Shown here: piece by piece, positions 12,117 to 25,074 of the stretch
Layout of the letters: each line of letters opens with the position of its first letter
How positions within the stretch are numbered: position 1 is the stretch's first letter
Origin: Puccinia triticina
Lineage: Eukaryota; Basidiomycota; Pucciniomycetes; Pucciniales; Pucciniaceae
NCBI RefSeq assembly: GCF_026914185.1
Contig: NC_070564.1
Span: 682,001 to 746,000, forward strand
Reading direction: 5' to 3'
Length of the DNA stretch: 64,000 nucleotides
Translations under genes and position numbers: made by a program
Notes under the pieces: generated by a model
Seen by the model: only the letters and a program-made list of their open reading frames with translations
Told to the model about the DNA's origin: nothing
The model's database searches: none

Positions 12117-12180
12117 AAGTCCCTCCCTGCGGGAGGGGCGGCTTCGCCGCCAGCCACAGCGCTCCCACCAGGGGGGACTT
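12117..12180. repeat. GC-rich hairpin with AAGTCCC termini
   Basis: AAGTCCCTCCC and GGGGGGACTT bracket about 64 bp, with inner palindromes GGCGGCTTCGCCGCC and CCTGCGGGAGG. Related in its termini to the inverted repeat at 62737-62861. Confidence 0.75.
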
Positions 12181-14948
12181 GTGTTAAGTTAGGCTATCTG
12201 ATTGTGTTGTTTTCTGCTTGTTTGTCCGCTTGTATGAATGAATATCAAGGGCAAAAAGAAAGAATAGCAAAGAAACCACAGTTTTGTAAGGATATTTGCA
12301 CAACAGATACAAGTTTGGCAGCATGTTCTAATGCTCACAGCTGTTGAGGGTAACCGAGTTGATATGATGACTAAGCAAGAGAAATGGCAGTGAGATGGGT
12401 AAGAATGTAGTCCAAGCACATGGTCCATAAAAGCACAATGGTCAGTTAGTGAAGTAGAAAGCTTGAAAAGGTGGCACAGGATTGAGGCCAGCTTGTGGGT
12501 CAGTGGAGTAGACCAAGTTTTCACATATTACACTCCAGTTAGAATTTTAATTTAGAAGCTCTTGTGGCCAATACACTAATATCAAATTGTAGTGCATACT
12601 CAACTATAATTACAGCTACAAAATATGTTGAAACAATTGCATGGTTACCCCTGTGAATTACACCTAATTAGCTGCAGTGGTCAGCAAATTAGCTGTAATT
12701 GGTGGAGCTTAGTGGCCTGATATTATAGCTAAAGCTAACAGCCTGGAAGCTTTACAGCTTTCACATTTAACTTTGAGAGGAGCTAATCTAATTTAGTGTA
12801 ATATGTGTGGTATTGAGTAGACTTGACAAAAGCAGTGACCAAAGTTTGCATTGTTTTGTAATCCAGTTCTGTTCTTTCAAGCCTGTTGGACACAAACCAC
12901 CATTCAGGTCTGAAAAAAAACTCTGTCCTAATTCAACACTCGTCAAAACATAAACAAAGATGACTGCATACAGGAATCAATGTGGAGCCAATGGCAAGAG
13001 GTCCAATTTGCAAACACTGATCTGCCTCAGATAGGTATAATCCCACACTTCATAGGTCACATTTACCTTCTTTATTTCTTATATTCTACCCCAGAGGTTT
13101 GAGAAAAGACAGCATTTTTGATTTGAAGAATTTTTCATTCAATCATCCTCTTCCTGAAATTACATCGTCAACACATCAATGGTTTAAGTTTGCAGGTTCT
13201 CATTCAATCAATATATTGGAATGCATGGTTTCAAATTTCTCACATTATCAACCTTCCTTTTTTCAGAACCCCAAGCCCTGGATTAGAAGCTTGTAATTTG
13301 AGGTGGGGAAAAGGTGTCTCAGAACAGGCAAGACATTTTAGGACCAATGCAGAATACTGGCTTGGATTAGCCAGCACCATTGGCTATATTTTCTTACATA
13401 TTGTAATTTTGGTTCTATGGTTATCAAGCAATTTTAGGAGGTGGCAAAGTGTTTGCCTGACCTCTTTTGTGTGACCTGTCAAATGGAAAAAGGAACAGTG
13501 AGGCTATGTACATCACCAAATAGAGAAAAAATATGTAATTGGTGGCACAGGAGGATGGTATATAGAGTGTATAATAACACAGTCTTTCAAGCCTCTGGAG
13601 AATAAAATAGTCAAAAAAGGAGAAAAAAGAACTTATCAGAGACATGAGGTAGTCAAGGTAAGTGGGGGAAATAGAACAGGAAGAAGTGGGGTGAGAAGAA
13701 GGTCCAAGAAAGAGTCAAGGTAGAACATAAAAAAGAAGGTGGAAAGGAAGTATGCATAATATCTGAAAATCTCATGTTCCTGTATTTATTCTGATAAAGG
13801 GTACAACAAAGGATGGTGGTCCTGGTAAGGATAAAGGCCAATGAGAAATAGAAAAGCAAAAGACCTTCCTCAAAATTAAATGGAGAGAGGAGGTAATGGT
13901 CAATATTTTGAGCTATGAACACAACAGAGATAGCAGAGCTCTGAATCTCAAGTCCAATTTCTCAGTGATTTTTTATTCAAGAAAATGGTGCAAGATCTAG
14001 TAGCTATAATCCTCAAGGTGCAATTTAAAGTGCTGCAAAAGCATAGCTAATTTGGTCCCACTTTTGCTAGTGCTAACACTATTCTACATGCAGAAGAGTG
14101 GCTTCCCAAAAGCACCACTTTATGAAGCAAAGGCTAGCTCTTGAATTGTTGGTTGAGACAGGATTTTGAACTCTCTTTGTTGTTAGACCTGGTGAGGGCT
14201 AAACACTGTTTGCCAAGTGCTTGTACAACTATGAGAGCAAAAAAGCACTTACACCAACCCTTTGCCAAGGTTGACACAGAAGGGCTGGGAGTGGCACTGT
14301 AATATTTTGGAGAGATTCAACAACAAGGCATTCACATTGTTGGATGATTTTTCTTCAGGAAGCCTGATTGCTATTTGAAATAAGGTACCTGCATGTTCAA
14401 GAGGGTGTGGTACTGTATTTAATAGTCAGGTCCTGCTTTCAATTTGACAGTTGAATGATATCGCCAAGACAAATTGGTTGAATTCACTAAAGAAAGAGAA
14501 TCAGGATTGATGCTGGTGGCAAAGTAAATACATTTGTTAAACTGAATCAAAATTGAGAGAATATAGTAGCCAAGCATCTCAAAGATTGCAGACTGGTATC
14601 TTCTTGACAAAGATTATTTTTGAGTGTATGCATGGATGAACAGGGGGGTAAATGCAATTATGAAAGATATCAACATAACAAATCCCTTTTGCAATGTTGT
14701 AAGATACCAAGATAACAAATCCCTTTTACAATGTTATCCACATGCAGCCTTGTAAAAATGAACCTATGAAATGATCCAGATAGCCAAAAACAATTCAAGA
14801 GGAAGATTCTTTGAGTTTTGAAATTGAATACAGCACAGACACTCCAATTTCTTGTTTTGCTTTTCAAAAAGCCAAAAATTTGAAATCACAGACTACAAGT
14901 TACAGCTCTTTCTCTGGTGGATAGATACGAAGGGAACAGGATAAGTAT
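12181..14948. other. AT-rich intergenic, no gene seen
   Basis: About 2.8 kb of low-complexity AT-rich DNA. ORFs at 13099-13922 are short and hydrophobic, of the sort random AT-rich sequence gives. A short direct repeat (AACAAATCCCTTTT-CAATGTT) occurs near 14676 and 14716. Probably decayed repeats. Confidence 0.5.
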
Positions 14949-16921
14949 TCATATCTTGTTTGGGGTGAGTTTGCCAGACTTATTGTGTAGTACAGTTTCA
15001 CCCTTCTTGCCGAAACCAGTGGGTGAAGGGGAAGAGATCACATTCAATTCACAGAAATTATATGCGTAGCCTTCCAACTCTCGATCGTCATCTGACTCGA
15101 GTTGGACACTGGAACAGTCCGAATCATTTTCATCGTCTGCTAAACTACCATGATCTACTTCCCAATCTAAAATAAAGTTGAATCAGGCACAGTAATCAGT
15201 AACCGAAGTAGGTTGAAGGCTAGATGAAATTTGTTGATGCTTACTAAACGCTTCTCGGGTCATCGAACCTCCCCCGGGTTCATTTTGAGTGTTGATCGTA
15301 AAATGTGAGAATTCCATCAATTCGGACTGTGATTGGATGGATCTTTCCTCGGGAATAGATGCGCCTAGCAGTTTGTTATCATAACTTGGTACCACGCTCG
15401 AATAAATTGATGAAACCGGCGAGGTAGCCCTTGTCAACGAAGAAAGAGTAGAATCCCATACGCTGGATTGGATGCCGCACGAATTGATACTCGAAATCGA
15501 TTTCTCCAGGTCGGAATTCAAGTCATTCGACTTGTAGGGACTTTCCCAGTGGGTTATCCGCTCAGCTCCATTCGCAGTAGTGAGTTGACTCCCAGTTTCA
15601 TCACTAAAGAGGTGAAAGTAGTCGTAACTGAAATGAGCCCCAGATTCGGATTCCGACGTCAGAGGCATACTAGTTAATCGATTTTTGGAAAACGCATGTA
15701 CAATGGGCTCTCGATCCATACAGCTGTGCGGCTCAGGTTGGATCTTCGGGTCGTTTTCGTTCGCTTGGAAAACTTCGCTTTGACTAAGAGCACTGATACT
15801 TATCGGTTCTTTGAGTGGCTGGGACTGCTTGCCCACCTGATTGGTGGGCTGAGGAGCATATTCTATTTCGCTGATCGAGATCTCATCATCGAAGCGTAAA
15901 TTCCGATAATGGTTCTCGCTATAGGCTAGCACATTTTGGCTCGCCATTTCGGAGCTGACAAAGACATCCGAACGCTTGTAGAACAGGGCACACGGTGCAA
16001 CTTCCTTAGCTTTCACCTTACGAGGCCCTAGAAATTGGATAGAATCTTCTTCCGAAGAGGTGAGGGTATCTTCGGCGAGGGGTGTAAAGCCTATGAGACG
16101 ACAATGCCTCGCATGGCATTTATTGGCTTTGCTCGAGGGGTGTGGCGGGATGACCTTCCCAGAGCTACTAGGCCTAACGGGCCCCGTGTTATCGGTAGGG
16201 GAGTTCACCGGGGTGAAGCGAAGCTCAAGAGGCAGTCGACGAGCCTGACAGCTATGTCGGGTGTTGCTATCCACCGGAAGGTCGCGCAAGGGCGGCTCAC
16301 CGGTCCTTTTCCTAGGCAAGCCGTTGTCCGCACCGAAAGGCTCGACTTCGCTTGACGTGCCGTCTGAGCGGGGTGATGAATTTTCATCTTGGTGCCCCGC
16401 GTGTGCCACCAAGCATAGGTACTGGTAGGCGGAGGCCTCACGATGTTTTGAAACTGCCGGCTCCACAACGATGGGCGTCATCTCTCTAGTCGCGTAAGAC
16501 TAGGAGGACGAGTCAGTCAAGCAATCTGTGATACAATTGATAGTCTAATCCCATTTTCCACACATTCGATCTTCATCTATTTGTGGTGAATGCACTCACA
16601 TTGGCAATGCTTGCTCTTGGGTTTGATTTCGAAATAAACTGGCTAGGGTCCTCGTAAAACAGCAGAACTAGTGAAAACCCAGCCGTCCTCGGAAAGCTCA
16701 ACTCAATAAAGTTCAAGAGGCTGAAAAGTGGACACTACGGTAGAGGCGGCAAAAACTTCGCGGATTCTTTCGCTATTCCTTGAGGCACAGTATCTATTAA
16801 AGCAGTGCGTGGAATGCTCGGATTGGGGGAAACTGACTTTCGGGGGGTAACTTGGATGTGAGAAATTAATCGAGACTATATGCATCAAGATTTGTGCGCA
16901 AGCGCAATGGATGTCCCCCAT
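14949..16921 (-). CDS. four-exon acidic, Ser-rich protein of unknown function
   Basis: Proposed exons are 16921-16838, 16734-16600, 16499-15245 and 15166-14949, totalling 564 codons with all phases closing. The last two introns are strong: GTGAGT...CTTGACTGAC...CTCCTAG, and GTAAGC...TTACTGAT...TATTTTAG. The first intron (GTCAGT to CCGTAG) is weaker, so the first 28 residues are tentative. A TATA-like box at 16945-16952 lies just upstream of the chosen ATG. Exon 2 encodes the most structured part (FIELSFPRTAG, LVLLFYEDPSQFIS). Exon 3 is a long Ser/Glu/Pro-rich region with many SP and SE phosphosite-like motifs. Exon 4 is acidic (DDENDSDCSS, ESDDDRELEG). No known domain. A nuclear or scaffold role is possible but is only a guess from composition. 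Confidence 0.65.
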
Positions 16922-16944
16922 CAGACCGACAAGGCGGAGAAGGA

Positions 16945-16952
16945 TATTTATA
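16945..16952 (-). promoter_or_regulatory. TATA-like box
   Basis: TATAAATA on the minus strand, 24 bp before the ATG at 16921. This is close for a TATA-to-ATG distance, so the true start codon may be a later one (16884). Confidence 0.4.
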
Positions 16953-17245
16953 CTGATGGACAACTTTTGTATGCAGTTATATTTTATGGACTGCTGGATG
17001 AATCTGCCCTGGTATGGATATGTTTGTATGTACGGCGGAATACGTGCGCTGATCACGTCTCTGTAAAGGCATCATTTTCCTGCCTGTTACTTGTGTTAAA
17101 AGCTGTGGATAATGGTTGATTTACATGGTTCGCCAGGTGCTTTCAGGTGACAAGTATCAGCGTTGAGTCGGGAAGTCTATAAAGAAGATGTCTCTATATA
17201 AATATCTCATACAAAAATACGTATTTCTCAACATGATTTCCATCC

Positions 17246-17617
17246 TCAAACAGCGGTCGGAACAGCGTTGTGGAGATTACCTGCGTGATTGAATCGTTCA
17301 GACAAAGGATGCGGGTGCCTGTCATGAGCGGAGGCTATTAGGGTCGGCGAGACACGAAGAGTCCAGAGTGTCCAACTACCATAGGGTTCCGCGATGATGT
17401 CGATCTGCCCTTGGAAAACCCCAAGCAAATCGAATGAATATCTATTAACGAACCTTGGGGCGGTTTCTGCCGGTTTCCATAGACAAGCTGACCGGACCAA
17501 CCGGCACATATGAATTTGATCGGCATATATTTAATTACTGCCACTGGTACCATCAGGTTTCTTGAGGTTCACGTCCTGCACACAAAGTATATCGTATGAA
17601 GTCATGTCAAGAGCCAT
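17246..17617 (-). CDS. small two-exon protein, unknown function
   Basis: Exon 1 (17617-17551) begins MALDMTSYDILCVQDV. It joins exon 2 (17466-17246) across an 84-bp intron (donor GTACCA, acceptor CCGGCAG) in phase 1, giving 95 residues. Exon 2 reads as ordinary folded protein (RYSFDLLGVFQGQIDIIAEP, SWTLWTLRVSP, HDRHPHPLSERF). There is no signal peptide, membrane segment or recognised family. Exon 1 may be internal, making this the 3' part of a longer gene. The GTACCA donor is uncommon. Confidence 0.4.
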
Positions 17618-20600
17618 AATTTCCCAATTCAAAACATGCCCTTATCCATGTGTTGCTCGGAACCACTGACCATGCCCCGCAATCCAGAACACGGGCGATG
17701 CCGGAGGCATGATACTTTTACTCAAAATCAAGGTGCTTCAAGTTTCATCTTCAAAGGTATGCCTGGGCCGCGTAACCTTTGGATGGCAAAGTGCCCTCGA
17801 TTTTTTGACTTAAGCTAACTCCAAGGGAGGAATCTAGCGAGCTGCAGATTTTTCCACCTGCAAATTCGTCTGCTCAGATGTACGGGCATGATTCGTAGAA
17901 CAAGCCATAAGTGCCCCAGAGTTGCAACACTCTGCTTCTAGCTAGGGCTAACAGCAATCCTAATATTTATTGGGAATATACTTTCAACAGAGATTCACAT
18001 AAGGGGGCGTAACATCTATGCATTCAGGAAGCATCACCCCGTCTCTGCTTAATCCCCGACGTCCTGTGAGATCTGATCAACGTATCCTTGTTTCTGATTT
18101 TGCTCCTCAATTGGGCCGGAGCTTGAGCGATTTTCCCCTTTAATCACATAAAACCCATATGCAAATTATACACCGAGAAAGCGGCATATGACTTCATAAA
18201 TGTGGATATTTTTTATGTAGGTGTGATACGTAGCGTGCCCCGAAACATCTTACCTCCAAACTCGCACCTAAATTTTATGACAACACAGGTTATGGCAAAT
18301 TGACAAAAGGATGTGGAAGTCACCCGTCATCAATCCATGCTCCCATTGTGGCGAATTGAATTGCACGCGGGATAACTTGATGGGCTGAGCCTGACCTTCA
18401 GCGATTGGAAAGAATTGCAGTGGCAGTTTGAATTTGCTGATTGAATTGGTCTTAATAGTTGATGATAGCGGGGATGGCTCCTGAGTGATGTGCAATAGGC
18501 ACTATAATTGTGAAATGAAGATCATCATGATCATTTTCAATTTGGCACAGGCAGCCAGGAAGGCTGTTGCCACGGGGCTGTGTATGGCAGAATGGGGGAG
18601 ATTAAACTGGGGCTGTGCCCAACAACCCCATAACTATAGCATCACATTCACTCTTGATGTCCAACCAACAAGAAAACACAACAAGTAACTAAATACAACA
18701 CACCTGCTTCATCTGCTTCATCATCTGTCTGAGAAATCATGCATTTTGATGAACTTGCTCATGCCCCATCAAATTCAAATCAATCCCTCAGTATGATGGA
18801 GACAGATGGGGACACCTGGTCAACTGAGATGCATCAAGGACACCAGGGCATATCCTTCATAAATAATGGAGGACTTCCCAAGAATAAAACAGAGATGCTT
18901 TGATCAAGAATCACAACAGTGAGGCTAAAAACTCCATGTGGAATCTCATTTCAAATCAAAGCTTTTACCCACATGTTGTGTGTAAAAAAACTTGGATTGC
19001 ATAATGTCAATGACATTGGGTTAGATCCTATTAATTTGAAAAAAGTTGGCTAAAGCAAGGTGCAAGTACAACTTCCAAACAAATTTCAACAGTTTGACTC
19101 TTGCAAACTTGAAACCTCAAATCACTATAGACTCAAATTTAGTCCTAAGTGGCTCAGGATGGCTGCAGGATTGAGCAAAAAATAATCACAACCAGTTCAA
19201 ACAAATATAAGGATTAGAGGATTAAGGTTTGTGATATATTGGATAAATTTAATTAATATGGAGTGGCAAGCTGTGGCAAGCCAAAAGTGTCATTGGTTTG
19301 AACTCATACATCCCATTCAAGAAAAATTATTTTTTCAACAATAATTACATTCTACTCCGCGTCTTTCGGCGGGCACCGGCGCGGGAGGCAAACGAGTTCC
19401 GGAATTGTAACTTAATCAGGACCAGCACCACATCAGTTCTCCCTGGTGGACTCACTTGGGTGACATTCTCTTCTTGGCCGAGAAAGCGGAGCAGCTGCCA
19501 ATGGAGATGATGCACCCAGTGAAGGTACTGCAACCGACGGAGGGAGTGCTGTAGTGGTTGAAGAGATAAGTGCCATGGAGAAATCATAATGATTATTGGC
19601 CGATGTCAATCATGCGATCTTTTGGATGGGCATAACATTGTTGCACAATCAAGCCCAGAGATGAACATATGCTTTCCTGATTCTCATCAGGAAGGCAATT
19701 CTTGCCTCAGGCTGAGCCTGTGCTCACGATCCTATGATGAGGTGCCGGATTCGACTTGGGCGAGTGACGCGGGGTTGGTTGGTGGACAGGGCCGGCGCAA
19801 CTCGGAAAACCCAAGATGTGCCAGCGCGGGCAGTTTTCAGTCTTGGTTAGAATCTCAATCGCAGTGTCACGGCACGTACTTCTCCAGTGCTATTCAAGCT
19901 CACAGGGGGGATGTGAGTGCAGCCATCGACCGGCGTGGATTCGAATAACGCCCGGGTGCGGCAGGCTACCTTTCCTAGACCGCTAACGCAGAGTGCCCAC
20001 TGCCGGTTAGCCCTGCCACCACCTGACAGCCAATCCGCCTGCCCGGTCCCAGAATAAAGGAACGTGGCTAGTCCATAAAGGAATATGCCTCCAGTTGTGC
20101 TGGTGTTACGGCGCCTGAAGTCACTAGGAACGCTCTTCCCCGGCCTATTCCTAAGAATCAAGGAACACGTCTAGTGCATCAAGGAACACGCCTACAGTTT
20201 TGCTAATGTTGGGGGACCTGAAGTCAGCACGCTCTTCCCCGGCCTATATCTACAGGGCAGCTCCCCTGGTAATTGGATGCTCATCCCCTCACCGTCCTCT
20301 AAAATTACCCCGGATACTCTTCTCTCTCGATTACTTATTACTCACTTATCCTTCCAACATTGAAAGCCCCTACTCTGTCACTTGTTTAGCTTTCCTATCC
20401 CTGATCTGTAGCAATTTGAGCTATCTCCTCTGCCGCTTGACTCTACTCCTCGAGAGCCCAATAACCTTTTTCTCCTTCGTCGAGCACAACCTTCGCTAAC
20501 CACCACCAACTCACTAACACCTGCCATCCAGTTAAAACCAAAGCTTCTTTGTGGCGAAATAAGTTGTTCTACCTGCGATCCTCATTAAAACGCACCACCT

Positions 20601-20695
20601 TGCCCACTCTACTAGTCCTCGACTCTTAGGCACATCAATCCTTACCGTCACTCCTTCCCCATCCACACTAGTTAGCTTCTATCCACTTCTCACCG
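17618..20695. other. intergenic, no supported gene
   Basis: 17.6-19.3 kb is AT-rich with only short ORFs. 19.3-20.1 kb is GC-richer with conflicting ORFs on both strands. A near-direct repeat (GGAACACG...CTAGTGCATCAAGG type, about 20055-20190) and a pair of CGCTCTTCCCCGGCCTAT copies (about 20130 and 20231) are present. The last 400 bp is pyrimidine-rich, as expected for the promoter and leader of the gene at 20696. Confidence 0.45.
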
Positions 20696-22351
20696 ATGGA
20701 GAACCCCCAAAATTCTACAAGTCCAACCCAGACTTCGGCCTCTCCAAAACCTTTGTCTATGCCAATGGGCACCCCCGCCGTGCCTTCCAGCCAAGCTGCT
20801 ACTCCTACTACCACGACCTCCATGGCTACCCAATCCAGCCTGCCCAAATCTGTTGAACCCGTGGTCCCGGCATTTGTTCAACCTGATCTTGACAGTCGGC
20901 CTGTCTCGCCATTGGCTCAACCTACTTCCGCTCCTGTACCGCAAGTCAAGAAGAGTCCTTCGCCAAGCACCAATGTCCAACCATCGGTCAATACCACAGT
21001 CGTTACTCCAAGCACACCAGTCACCAAGACCGTCGCTCCTCACCCTGCCTCCAAGCAACACATGTCTGCGTAAGTCGAATTGGTTCAAAAATTTTTAATG
21101 CCATTCTTACTAATTAACCTTTTTCATCGTTCGGGCAGTGATATTACTAGCCTCAACACTACTGCCCAAAACAAAATTCCATTTGGAGCAAGCTCAAATT
21201 CTAGCCAGCCTGAGAAGTCTGGGGAACTTGAACTACCCCAGCCCGTGATGTATATCATTATCGCAGGCATCGCTTTGGCTGTGTTTTTGGCAGGATTTTT
21301 CATCTGGTCGTGTGTTCAAAAGCGCAAAAGAAGTAAGTCCTTTTCATTTTTATCCTTCTCTGATACGCCATAGCACTATACTAACCAACACAATAATTCC
21401 TCTCGCGTAGACCGTACCCGCAAGATATCATTTACGATGTCTCAAGCTTCTGAAAAAGAATGGGGCACTACTAAGGAGATGGCTGAAGGAATGGAAAACG
21501 TTTACCGACACTCAATAATCACGTACGACCCCAAGGCGCAGTCGAAGCTTCTCTATGAAGACCTGGACTTCGGCCCTCTCATCACCTCTCAAATTTCAAG
21601 CCAAAAAGAACTGAATCAATACAAGAAAGACACGATCGTCTGTCTGACTGATGTGTATGGAAGCACTAAGGGATGGAATGGCTCAGAATGTGCGTAGTTT
21701 CAGGCTACATTGCTTCACTACCCACATCCCCTCCTCAGCTCGTGGCAAATTTTCTTCCGAAGGCTGCTCGGACCAATTTATCTGAGCAGTTTATAATGTT
21801 GGCAGTGTTTTATTGCAGCTAAACTAATCCTTGATTTTACATCCCTAGTTGACTACTTGATGACCTCACCAAGTCAATTCGCCCCAGTGAGTGCCCCTCC
21901 GGGCTTCATACGAACCAGTCCCGAACATATAGCTTCGCTACCCAAGGCACTGCTCACCGGGAACCATCTAACGGGTACGGGTCACCAACAGACGGTCCCA
22001 GGTTTCCGCCCTTACGCGTCGCCATCAGGCCGATTGTTGGTCCAACCGCTCTCTTCCATCAAGATGAGCCCGGCTGAAGCCTCCAATGAGCTCCAAAAGA
22101 TCGTCAACGCTCAAAGAAACTACGAGGACTCGTTCGACAATACCTTCGACTCTCCACAACTCTCGGGAACCTACGATGATACTCCCATTCAAACCAACCC
22201 TGAACATTTTCCTGTCCTTTTGGGAAGCTTCCCTGCTGCGCGTAAACTATCTTCCGCCTTTTTACCCGGGGCCGATAAGAGCTTGCCTAAAGAAGCCATT
22301 CAACTTCCCCTCCCCAGGTATAATTTGAAAGAGACCTCTACTCGAAATTAA
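20696..22351 (+). CDS. Ser/Thr/Pro-rich single-pass membrane protein, unknown function
   Basis: Four exons: 20696-21069, 21139-21332, 21411-21689 and 21849-22351, totalling 450 codons with every phase closing. The introns are textbook: GTAAGT with TACTAAT and GGGCAG; GTAAGT with ACTAACC and GCGTAG; GTGCGT with CCCTAG. Residues 1-160 are dominated by Thr, Ser, Pro and Gln, resembling an O-glycosylated stalk with several N-x-S/T sites. A membrane helix lies at about 161-184 (VMYIIIAGIALAVFLAGFFI), followed by KRKRNRTRK and a 260-residue tail. There is no cleavable signal peptide at the chosen ATG (context CACCGATGG), so the N-terminus would have to be translocated as a type III protein, or a signal exon lies upstream. 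Its topology parallels fungal wall-stress sensors and the gene at 5867, without sequence evidence of relatedness. Confidence 0.8.
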
Positions 22352-23235
22352 ACCCTCCTTTACAGCGTGTTTTGTCGTTCTAACCAAATTAATAGTGGTT
22401 GTCCTAATGTCTTGAATAATTATTTTGTCTCATTTTGAATTATTGTTTGTTGGATCTTGATTTGTTTAATGTTGTCTCCGCGTTGTCTTGATTTGTGCCT
22501 GATACAAAAAAAAACAAAAAAAGTAGTGTAGTAAATGCGTAATCCAACCTTACTTCTTCATCTTGCAAGTTTCCGACTCGTCCAAGTCTGGAAACCTTTA
22601 TGCATTCTGCGGTGGTGTCCGTCTGCCGATGAGGCGATCTGCAGCTGGAGAGCTTGTACTCTGATCCACTACTCAAAAAGTGAGCCCCAACGGGTGCCTG
22701 CAAGGACCTCCGAATGGCACCTCGCCGCCATTGACCTAATGCGCGTTTCCGAACTTACAAAGCCGGACCAGTCGGAGCACTGCGAGCCGAGCTTAAGAAA
22801 TCCTCCCTGATCCCTGACCGGAGGTCGCCCTTTGCGCGAGGCGCTTCGCGTGTTTGTCCTAGTGGCGCAAGTGGGTCGGGTCACCCGGTATATTGTGACC
22901 GGGGACCCGTCGGGCTTAGGGTCGGATTATTGCCGAGTCGTGGCCCGACCCGAAGTAATGGAGGTTTTGGCCCAAGCCCGGCCCGGTTTCATCCTAGCTT
23001 TGCCCCATTTGCTCCCTCAAAGTCGCACCAGGTCGCACCACTACGGCCAGTGGGCCAAAAGTCAACCCTCCCCCTGCCTGTTGGTTGGGTAAACCGTCAA
23101 TTTACCCCTTCCAAAGGTGCGTTGGCCGCATTCCCTTCAGAGGTCTTTTGGTGGCCTTTTTACCTCTCCAAGTGCAATGAGGCGGACTTCTTCTTGAAAG
23201 AAAAACACCTGGATCCCCCTGCACCCAGATCTTGT
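22352..23235. other. intergenic with a GC-rich patch
   Basis: The 3' flank of the preceding gene is followed by a GC-rich stretch (22790-23060). This is full of GGGTC/GACCC and CCCGG/CCGGG words that can fold (GGTCACCCGGT...GTGACCGGGGACC). Probably a repeat fragment; no gene supported. Confidence 0.4.
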
Positions 23236-23735
23236 ATCCCACAATTTGGCTTACAGCCATTCCAAAAAAGCTTGGCTTTGTTGGAAGGAATTTCCACCCA
23301 AACTTTGTATTGGATTTGCCAATAATCACTGGCAAGGTTGGACATATGTATATTCATGCCCACCTCATTCTTATATGCAGGGTGCATATACAGCAGCCAG
23401 ATGCCCTCAATCATCTTGTTCCTTTCATTTTTTCCTAATTCTGAGTTCAGAATCAAGCGATTTGGCTGATTCTACCCTGAATGACATTCTGATCCTGTTT
23501 GCAAGGTTGGATGGTGCTGGTCCCAGCAGCTGGCGTGTTTTTTTTTTGCTACCGAACGTCTTGATTGGTGGGATCCTGCAAGCGACTGCGCTCGCAGGTC
23601 AGGATATCATGTGTCCAACCTTGATGTTGGATGCACATACATTGGCAAATACAGAAGGAATTTCCAGCGGAAATTCCTTCCAAAGAAGCCAAGCTTTTTT
23701 GGAATGGCTGTAATATCCCATTTGGGAGAATGTTT
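23236..23735. mobile_element. about 500-bp MITE with long inverted repeats
   Basis: The left arm (about 23236-23345) and the reverse complement of the right arm (about 23607-23735) share TTACAGCCATTCCAAAAAAG, CTTGGCTT, GGAAGGAATTTCC, ATTTGCCAAT and AAGGTTGGACA. The ends are CCCA...TGGG. There is no transposase and no clear target-site duplication. The right arm also holds an inner palindrome, GGAATTTCCAGCGGAAATTCC. Confidence 0.7.
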
Positions 23736-23899
23736 TTACCAGAAAAAAAAAAGAAGAAGGAAAATCAACAGCATCCAATTTTCTATATTGGAGGACTTCC
23801 CTTTGATTTACACGGCTGTGTAAAGTCAGATTTGGCACTTGTAAAGCCAGATTTTTACACCCTGGTTTTACACACACTTTTCAGCGGCTAGATCAAACC

Positions 23900-24285
23900 A
23901 GAACATCCCTCTCAATGGCCGGTACAGACCGGTCATCAAGAGTACACAACCCTCCCGATAGCTGGTCTGTACCGGCCATCCAGAGTACACAACCCTCTTG
24001 ATGCCCGGTACAGACCAATCGTTGAGGGGACTCAACCCTCTCGATGCCCCGTACAGACTGGCCATCAAGAGTACGCAACCTTGATGCCCGGTCTGTGCCG
24101 GTCATCAAGAGGATTCAACCCTCTTGATACCCGGTCTATACCGGCCATTGAGAGGATTCAACCCTCTCAATGCCCGGTATAGACCAGCCATTGAGAGTAC
24201 GCAACCCCCTAGATGCCCGGTCGGGACCGGCCATTGAGAGTACACAACCCTCTTGATGGCCGGTATAGACCAGTCATTGCTGTCA
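23900..24285. repeat. left array of palindromic units
   Basis: About nine units of 40-45 bp, each a hairpin such as GATGCCCGGTCTGTGCCGGT followed by CATCAAGAGG, joined by a CAACCCTCT linker. Loops and arms vary between units while the pairing is largely kept. Confidence 0.85.
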
Positions 24286-25074
24286 GATTCTGGGAAACGG
24301 AGTTGGCCGCTTTCTCTCCTGTAAGTCTCCTTTGGGTCAAGCGGTGCTGTTGTCTTAACCAGCCATTTCCCAAGTTGACCATGTATTATCTTAAAAACCC
24401 TTACCGTAGCCTTGGAAAGCAATGTTTCAGCCTCTAACCCTGACTCCTGGTCAGGTGCGGCACCTGTAGTTCCAGAACCCTGAACGAGTCAGTGAGAATG
24501 GAGCACTGATTTGTTGGGACCCACAACCAGTCAGTACACTGACCTGTGACTACAAATAGAGGACTATCCCCGCCAAAAGCTGATCAGTCCATCATCCCCT
24601 TTTTGCGCTTGCTCACCCGCTCATCCACACAGTTTTCCAACACCTTTTCCTGCAATCTTCACAAGTAAAAGCTCAATCTACAAAAACATTTCACACTCCT
24701 AATCTTGTCTCGCCTGCTTAGGCCCAATCCTGTCTTTGCCAAACTTTAACCTAATATCGTCATCAGACCTATCCTGTCCTTTCCTAATTCTCACTCTCGC
24801 TATCTTCACGCTATCTCAAATCATTTCACACCTTTTTTATAGTCATCAAATATCTTGTCCGGCCACCTTAATCTTGTCTTGCAGCTACTCAACCAAGATC
24901 CCATTGGCCGCACTATTCTTCTCTCACACCAACTTCTCTTTGATCGTACCCTTGCTCTTAGGTAAGAGCAAAAGATTGTTTTCCCTCATCTGTCTTTCTC
25001 TTTAACGGTCAATGATCTGACCTGAATGAAAATACTCTTAGTTCTGCTTAATCTCACAATTGCAAGGACATAGC

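Noticed and set aside
18863..18885. TGGAGGACTTCCCA, similar to the end of the hAT-like element
   Set aside because: Only one short copy without a partner or duplication. Could be chance.
19930..19960. TTCGAATCC on the minus strand as a tRNA B box
   Set aside because: No matching A box, acceptor stem or cloverleaf could be made. No tRNA, rRNA or CRISPR array was recognised anywhere in the window.
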